Source of the DNA: an uncultured Eubacteriales bacterium
GTDB lineage: Bacteria; Bacillota; Clostridia; Christensenellales; UBA1242
Assembly (NCBI GenBank): GCA_948787875.1
Contig: CAQFKO010000030.1
Span: 1 to 16,255, forward strand
Reading direction: 5' to 3'
DNA length: 16,255 nucleotides
Shown here: in pieces, positions 7,963 to 13,600 of the stretch
Numbering within the stretch: the first letter of the stretch is position 1
Layout: each line of letters opens with the position of its first letter
Program-made: the position numbers and the translations under genes
Notes under the pieces: model-generated
The model's database searches: none
What the model saw: only the letters and a program-made list of their open reading frames with translations
What the model was told of the DNA's origin: nothing

Positions 7963-9023
7963 ACAGAAAAGAGAAGATAGATTTTGAAGTTGAAAAAATG
8001 ATTGAACTTGGCAAAAAGAAAGGCGAAATTTCAATGGATATGGTTACTGAAAAGTTTGCATATCTCAACCCAGATGAAATCGATGAAGTGCTTAAAAAGA
8101 TTACTGATTCCGGAATAAAAATCAATGAAGATGTTGAAGTTCCCGATGATGATGAGGAAATGGAAAAACTGATGAGTCAAGTTTATGTTGACGACCCGGT
8201 TAAAATGTATCTTAAAGATATTGGAAAAGTTCCGCTTTTAAATCAAGAACAAGAAGTAGAATTAGCTAAAAGAATGGCAGATGGAGATGAGGAAGCAAAA
8301 AGACAATTATCTGAATCAAATTTAAGACTTGTTGTTTCAATAGCAAAAAAATATGTCGGAAGAGGAATGTTATTTTTGGATCTTATTCAAGAAGGAAACT
8401 TCGGACTTATGAAAGCGGTTGAAAAATTTGATTACACAAAAGGCTTTAAGTTTTCTACATATTCAACATGGTGGATAAGACAAAGTATAACTCGTGCAAT
8501 TGCTGACCAAGCAAGAACCATAAGAATTCCTGTTCATATGTTTGAAACTATAAACAAGCAAAAAAAAGTTACACGCGATTTGTTTCAAGAGCTTGGAAGA
8601 GAACCTTCGGTAGAAGAAATTTCTAAAAAAATGGGAATACCTGTTGAAAAGGTTATCGAAATTCAGAAGATTTCGCAAGACACAGTTTCGCTTGATACTC
8701 CTGTTGGTGAAGAAGAAGATTCAACGCTCGGAACATTTATTCAAGACGAAAATGCAGTTTCTCCTGCGGACTCTGCTTCAATCATGATGCTAAAAGAGCA
8801 ACTTTTGGAAGTGCTTGCAACGCTTACTCCAAGAGAACAAAAAGTTATTATGCTTAGATATGGAATTGAGGACGGACATACAAGAACACTTGAAGATGTG
8901 GGCAAAGAGTTCAGTGTAACAAGAGAAAGAATTCGTCAAATCGAAGCTAAGGCACTTAAAAAATTAAGACAGCCATCTAGAAGCAAAAAGCTTAGAGATT
9001 ATGTTGATGTGGACAATAAATAA
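7959..9023 (+). CDS. rpoD: Primary RNA polymerase sigma factor (sigma-70/SigA)
   Basis: This is the housekeeping sigma factor that directs RNA polymerase to -35/-10 promoters such as those found in this window. It has 354 aa, like SigA of other Gram-positives and without the long insert of the E. coli protein. A short region 1.1-like domain covers about 10-55 and an acidic linker about 57-70. Region 1.2 starts at DDPVKMYLKDIG (78-89). Region 2 carries NLRLVVSIAKKYVGRG and the -10 recognition segment with FSTYSTWWIRQSITRAI (165-181). Region 3 spans roughly 195-275. Region 4 has the -35 recognition helix-turn-helix, TLEDVGKEFSVTRERIRQIE (310-329), and ends RSKKLRDYVD. The start is supported by GAGGGTGG at 7944-7951, 7 nt upstream, and overlaps the dnaG stop. 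trmK follows after 2 nt. Confidence 0.98.
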   Translation: MNRKEKIDFEVEKMIELGKKKGEISMDMVTEKFAYLNPDEIDEVLKKITDSGIKINEDVEVPDDDEEMEKLMSQVYVDDPVKMYLKDIGKVPLLNQEQEVELAKRMADGDEEAKRQLSESNLRLVVSIAKKYVGRGMLFLDLIQEGNFGLMKAVEKFDYTKGFKFSTYSTWWIRQSITRAIADQARTIRIPVHMFETINKQKKVTRDLFQELGREPSVEEISKKMGIPVEKVIEIQKISQDTVSLDTPVGEEEDSTLGTFIQDENAVSPADSASIMMLKEQLLEVLATLTPREQKVIMLRYGIEDGHTRTLEDVGKEFSVTRERIRQIEAKALKKLRQPSRSKKLRDYVDVDNK

Positions 9024-9025
9024 AA

Positions 9026-9751
9026 ATGAAAACAGAAAAAAGAATTGAAAGACTTGCGGACTCGGTTTTTGAAGTTATAAAACTGATTGATAAAAAAGTT
9101 ATAGTTGCGGATATTGCAACCGACCATGGCTATTTGGCAGAAAAGGTTTGTACATTTGAAAGTGTAGAAAAAGTTTTTGCAACTGATATAAGTGAAAAAA
9201 GTTTAAGCAAATTGATTGCTTTAAAATCACAAAAACATTTGGATAAAATTGAGCCAAAAATAGGCAATGGTTTAGAAGCGATTGACTTTGCCGATATTGC
9301 TGTTATTGCGGGTATAGGCGGCTTTGAAATAATGAAAATGTTAAACGGGCAAAATAAAATTTGTGCTGAAAACAATAATGTTAAGTGCAGATATTTTGTT
9401 TTGCAACCTGCTCAAAACATAGTTGAACTAAGAGAGTTTTTGTATAAAAACAAATATAAAATTTTAGACGATAAAATCGTTCAAGACGGAAAACAGTTTT
9501 ATCCGATTGTTTGCATTGACACGCAAACAAAACAAAAAACAAGAGCAAATGTTCGCAATTTGTGGCTTGGAAAATTTGTGAATTTGAGTGATAAAGATTT
9601 TGTTTCTTTTCTTCTTGAAAAACAAAATTCATTAAGCTTTATTGAAAATTTATCGCAAAATCGCTTCAAAAATGACGAAATTCTGCGTCAAAAACGCAAA
9701 TTAAAGAAAATTATTGCAAAATTATTAAAAACTAAAAATATTGAAAATTAA
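9026..9751 (+). CDS. trmK: tRNA (adenine(22)-N1)-methyltransferase, TrmK family
   Basis: TrmK uses S-adenosylmethionine to methylate N1 of adenine 22 in the D-loop region of bacterial tRNAs. The 241-aa protein has the expected Rossmann-type core. Its SAM-binding motif is VADIATDHGYLA (27-38), the end of strand 2 is ATDIS (52-56), the GNGLEAI segment is at 80-86, and the family signature is VIAGIGGFEIMKML (93-106). FVLQPAQN (124-131) and the C-terminal VQDGKQFYPIV segment complete the domain. A Lys-rich helical tail (about 195-240) matches the coiled-coil C-terminal part of the family. It lies 2 nt after rpoD with no good Shine-Dalgarno sequence (only GGA about 12 nt upstream), so translation is probably coupled to rpoD. 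A trmK gene close behind rpoD is also the Bacillus arrangement (yqfN), which supports the assignment. Confidence 0.92.
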   Translation: MKTEKRIERLADSVFEVIKLIDKKVIVADIATDHGYLAEKVCTFESVEKVFATDISEKSLSKLIALKSQKHLDKIEPKIGNGLEAIDFADIAVIAGIGGFEIMKMLNGQNKICAENNNVKCRYFVLQPAQNIVELREFLYKNKYKILDDKIVQDGKQFYPIVCIDTQTKQKTRANVRNLWLGKFVNLSDKDFVSFLLEKQNSLSFIENLSQNRFKNDEILRQKRKLKKIIAKLLKTKNIEN

Positions 9752-9765
9752 ATTTAGGAGGACTT

Positions 9766-10464
9766 ATGTTAGATAAAATATTGGAATATCAAAGCATAGA
9801 CGGGGAATTATTTTCGGCAGAAAATGATTTGGCAAAATCTTCGGACAGAGAAAGGGCACTTGAAATTCAGCAGGTTATGAAGAATCAGCATTCAAGACTT
9901 TTAACCCTTGAAAATAATGCAAAATCAGCTAATGAGGCTTATTTGACTGCTAGTAAAAAGTATTCGGAATTTAAAGCAAAATTGGCTGAACTTGAAAAAC
10001 AATTGGAAAACGCAAACGAAGAAAATGTGGCAGTTTATGAAAAGGCTTACAAAGATTTTATTGCAATTTCTTCTTCGCTTGAAAAAGAAATTGCAACAAT
10101 TTATAATCAAGTTCAACAAATAATAAAAGAGTATGAAAACATTATTCTAAAATCAAAATCAGACAGACAAAAGTTAGACAAATATATTGCAGCTTATTCA
10201 AAACTTAAAGCTGAAAAAGAACCACAAATTGCTCAGCTTAAAGCCAAATTAAATGAAAAGGTAAAGGGCGTTCAAAATGAGCTAATGGCGATATATAAGC
10301 AAAAACGCGAAAGCCACTTGTTTCCGATTTTTGTTCAACTTAATTCAAATAAATGCGGTGGTTGCAGAATGGAAATTTCTGCTTCAAAGCTAACCGATAT
10401 GGCTAAAAACAAATATGGCTTAGTTGAGTGCGAAAATTGCGGCAGATTAAATTTTAAAAAATGA
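9766..10464 (+). CDS. Coiled-coil C4-type zinc-ribbon protein
   Basis: The 232-aa protein has a long charged coiled coil (about 10-185, rich in Glu, Lys, Gln and Ala heptads) followed by a small C-terminal zinc ribbon. The four ligands are Cys197 and Cys200 (CGGC) and Cys222 and Cys225 (CENC). This is the layout of the family annotated as C4-type zinc-ribbon domain proteins, often encoded near trmK and NIF3-family genes in clostridia. Its function is not firmly established; proposals include nucleic-acid binding and chaperone-like roles, and I do not choose among them. No signal peptide or membrane segment is seen, so it is cytoplasmic. AGGAGG at 9756-9761 gives a firm start, 14 nt after trmK. 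Its TGA stop overlaps the first base of the terminator stem, so it is the last gene of the dnaG operon. Confidence 0.88.
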   Translation: MLDKILEYQSIDGELFSAENDLAKSSDRERALEIQQVMKNQHSRLLTLENNAKSANEAYLTASKKYSEFKAKLAELEKQLENANEENVAVYEKAYKDFIAISSSLEKEIATIYNQVQQIIKEYENIILKSKSDRQKLDKYIAAYSKLKAEKEPQIAQLKAKLNEKVKGVQNELMAIYKQKRESHLFPIFVQLNSNKCGGCRMEISASKLTDMAKNKYGLVECENCGRLNFKK

Positions 10465-10485
10465 GGTGAAATTTCACCTTTTTTT
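10464..10485 (+). terminator. Rho-independent terminator ending the dnaG operon
   Basis: The perfect palindrome AGGTGAAATTTCACCT (10464-10479) forms a stem with an AATT-type loop, followed by T residues through 10485. The stem begins at the last base of the TGA stop codon. Confidence 0.85.
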
Positions 10486-10487
10486 AT

Positions 10488-10516
10488 TTGTAAAAAATTA
10501 ACTAGTTTGGTATACT
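10488..10516 (+). promoter_or_regulatory. Extended -10 promoter for the giant surface-protein gene
   Basis: TTGTAA at 10488-10493 and TATACT at 10511-10516 are 17 nt apart. A TGG triplet just before the -10 (10508-10510) forms an extended -10 element. Transcription starting near 10523 would leave a leader of about 80 nt. It begins immediately after the previous terminator, so this gene is transcribed on its own. Confidence 0.75.
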
Positions 10517-10603
10517 AAGTATTATATATATTTATAAATATATTTTATTAATTTGTATTTGCTTTGCTAGTTGTTCAAAAACAAAAGAAAGGGAATTTGT
10601 TAA

Positions 10604-13600
10604 ATGAAAGAGTTAAAGAAATCGGTTAAAGTTATAATTATTTCTGTGGTGGCTGTGCTTTGTGCACTTGCCATTGTTTTGGGCTGTGTGTTTGGAATCA
10701 AGCCAAATTCTTCCGGCGGAAACAAAGATGCTTTGGCATTTATGCAAAAAAGGGGAGAACTATTTGATTATCTAAATAGTAGCAACAAGCAAGCTTACAT
10801 TTTAAAGGAAAATGACTTTGAAGAAATTATTCAAAACAGTGGTTTTGATTTTGCCTTAACCAAAGAGATTAAAGAAAATTATATTGTTGTTAAAAACAGC
10901 GACAACTCAAATTTAAATGTAATTTATTATTCACCAAAAAATTTGCAAGCAACTTCGCTTGAAGAAAAATATAATTATTTTACTCTTTCGTCAAAAGTTC
11001 CTGTTGACGGAAATGCAATGAGCAATGAGCTGTTTAATTTTACAGCGATTGACCAAAACAATTATCTTTATGAATATGAAAGAACAGTAAGTGAACTTGG
11101 TTTTTTAAAAAGGCAAAAAGTTTTTGAAATTGCAAGTTTAAAAACTTTGAATACAGACAGTAACAACAGTCCGATTTATAGCTTGGTTGTTGAAATTGTT
11201 GATAACAAATATGTTGTTCAATTTGACGATAATGGCGAGCCTCAAACTTTTGACAATGTTTCTGTTGAACTAAAAGGCAACTTCGCATTTGTTACTTACA
11301 CAAAAAATGAAAACCAAGACAATGAAATTGTTTGGATTGATGCTGTTTGCTTAAATCCACAAACCAATTTGTCTGAAACTCAAACTCTTCCTAATTTTGT
11401 TTCTGAGCTGGTTGTTGGCAATTTAAAAGTTTATCGTTTTGCAGAATTGTCAAAATCCGAGTTGGGCTTTGAAAATCAAAACAACGGTTTTTATGTTGAC
11501 TATCATACCTCAGTTGTTTGTGTATATTTTGTAAATGCAAAAAATAATGTAAAAGTTTTAAACAAAGAAATAGGAAAGTCTTACAATTTAGTGGCAACTA
11601 ATGTTGGACTTGTTATTGAAACGGCTACTGAGATTGCCGAAAATAATAAAAACAATTTGTCGGTAAACAATTCAAACTCTTCAACAAAATTTTATAACTA
11701 CAATTATGAAATTTTAAATTATAGCAATGGAATAGTATCAAGACTTTCACTAGATGCAGGCTATGCAAAGGCAACTGTTAATTGTGTTGGTGAAAAGTAT
11801 TTCAGCATTTTTGAGCAAAAGACTTCTGATAATGTTTTATCGGAGTTTGGAAAGGTTGTTTATTTTAATTCGGAATTAACTCCGCTTGTTTCATTTTTGG
11901 CAACAAGCGGTTCTGACAGGGTTCTAAATTATGATAACGGAAACATTGTAACAACTTGCGGAACTTTCAAAACCAATGGTGCAAAGGCAGAATTGGAGCA
12001 AACTTTTGGATTTTTTGATTTGATTGAAGACGAAAGTGCAAATATTGAGTTTGTAACAAAAACTTTTTCTGCCGATAGTTTTGTTATTGTTAGCGATGTG
12101 AAAAACAGTGATGGGCATAATGTTTTTGTTATAAATAAAAATGGAAACTTAAATCAAAAACTTTATTTTGATTCTGTTGAAGAATATAATAACGGGTTAT
12201 ATTTTTGCAAGAAGAATGGGGAAGACTTTTGTCTTAATACCAAAAATAATTCGTTGCTAACAATTAGTTCAGATTATTTTGTAGGCGGATATTATTTTAG
12301 CTATAACAATAATGAAAATATTAAATCATGGACAATGTCTGATATTGATGGAAATGTTGTGGAATCGTCAGTGGAAATCAGTTTGTCCGAGGGTGAAAAC
12401 GGATATATTTTCAGCCTTTCAAAGCTTGACCAAGAGGGAAATTCTTTTGATAAACAAACTTATTTGATTTTCGATAAAAACGCTGTTGTAACTTTTGGAC
12501 AAACAACAATAGAAGATTCTTATTTGCTTAGCACACAGGGCAAGGTTTCAGAAAACTTTTTTAATGTTAAAAACAATCATAAAATCAGCACTTATTCTGC
12601 ACCTTATTCATATTCACTTGAAGTATATTTGGCAACAGGTTCAAATGCCGATTACCTTCAAATGAAGGGGTCTGGCTTTTACTTTGATGCGGTGGGTTTA
12701 TTTGGTTATGAAAATAATGCTGATTATAACTTGTCAAATTACGCGCAAGATTCTGCTAACAGATTTGCAACAATAACAGTTCAGTTTGACAGCGATTCAA
12801 TAAACTATGTTTATGATTCTGAGCAGACTTATTCATATTCTTCTTCAAAATCAAAAATAAGTGTAGCAGTTAGTAATGTAAAAGAAGGGTTTCAGTTTAT
12901 AGGCTTTTATTTTTTGTATCATTATCAAAATTATTCACCCGGCAATCATTTTGCATCTATGTGTTATACCACAAGCACATCGCTTACATCTAATGCTTAT
13001 GCTAGTGATAGTTTTAACTGTATGGTTGAAGGGGGTATTTCAATACCTACTAGTATAGCAATAGTTTTCAGAACTGTTACTACTTCAATATCATTTGTGC
13101 CTGTAAAATTTGATACCAATGGCGGAAGTTATAATAAGATTAACTATATGACCAATATTACCAGCTATGGAAGTTATCCATTTCAACTTAATAGCAATGG
13201 TTATTATCAAAGCACAAATAATGGTGTAAATAGTTCCTACTCTCTTTGTAGAATAGATTTTTATGGTCGTGCCGGAACATCTATAACTGTTGAGTGTTTT
13301 GGAACTTCTGAATATAATTACGATTATGCAATATTATCAAATTTGGATTCTTCTTTGTCTTCTTCAAGCACTGCGGATTCCTCGTATGCAAAAAGTTTTA
13401 AAGGAGTTAATTTAACTAGCCCGCAAACATATACGTATAATATTACAACAACAGCGCGTCATTATATTTATATAAAATATTTAAAAGATTTTTCGCAAAG
13501 CCAAGGTGATGATTCAATTAAGTTTAGAATAAGGGAATTTTGTGCCCAAACTGATGGACAATCACCATCTTTATATATTTCTTCATTAAAAACTGATTGG

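Noticed and set aside
7960..10464. TGA recoding as Trp (as in Mollicutes)
   Set aside because: TGA ends dnaG and the zinc-ribbon gene at the expected protein lengths, and tryptophans at conserved places are TGG.
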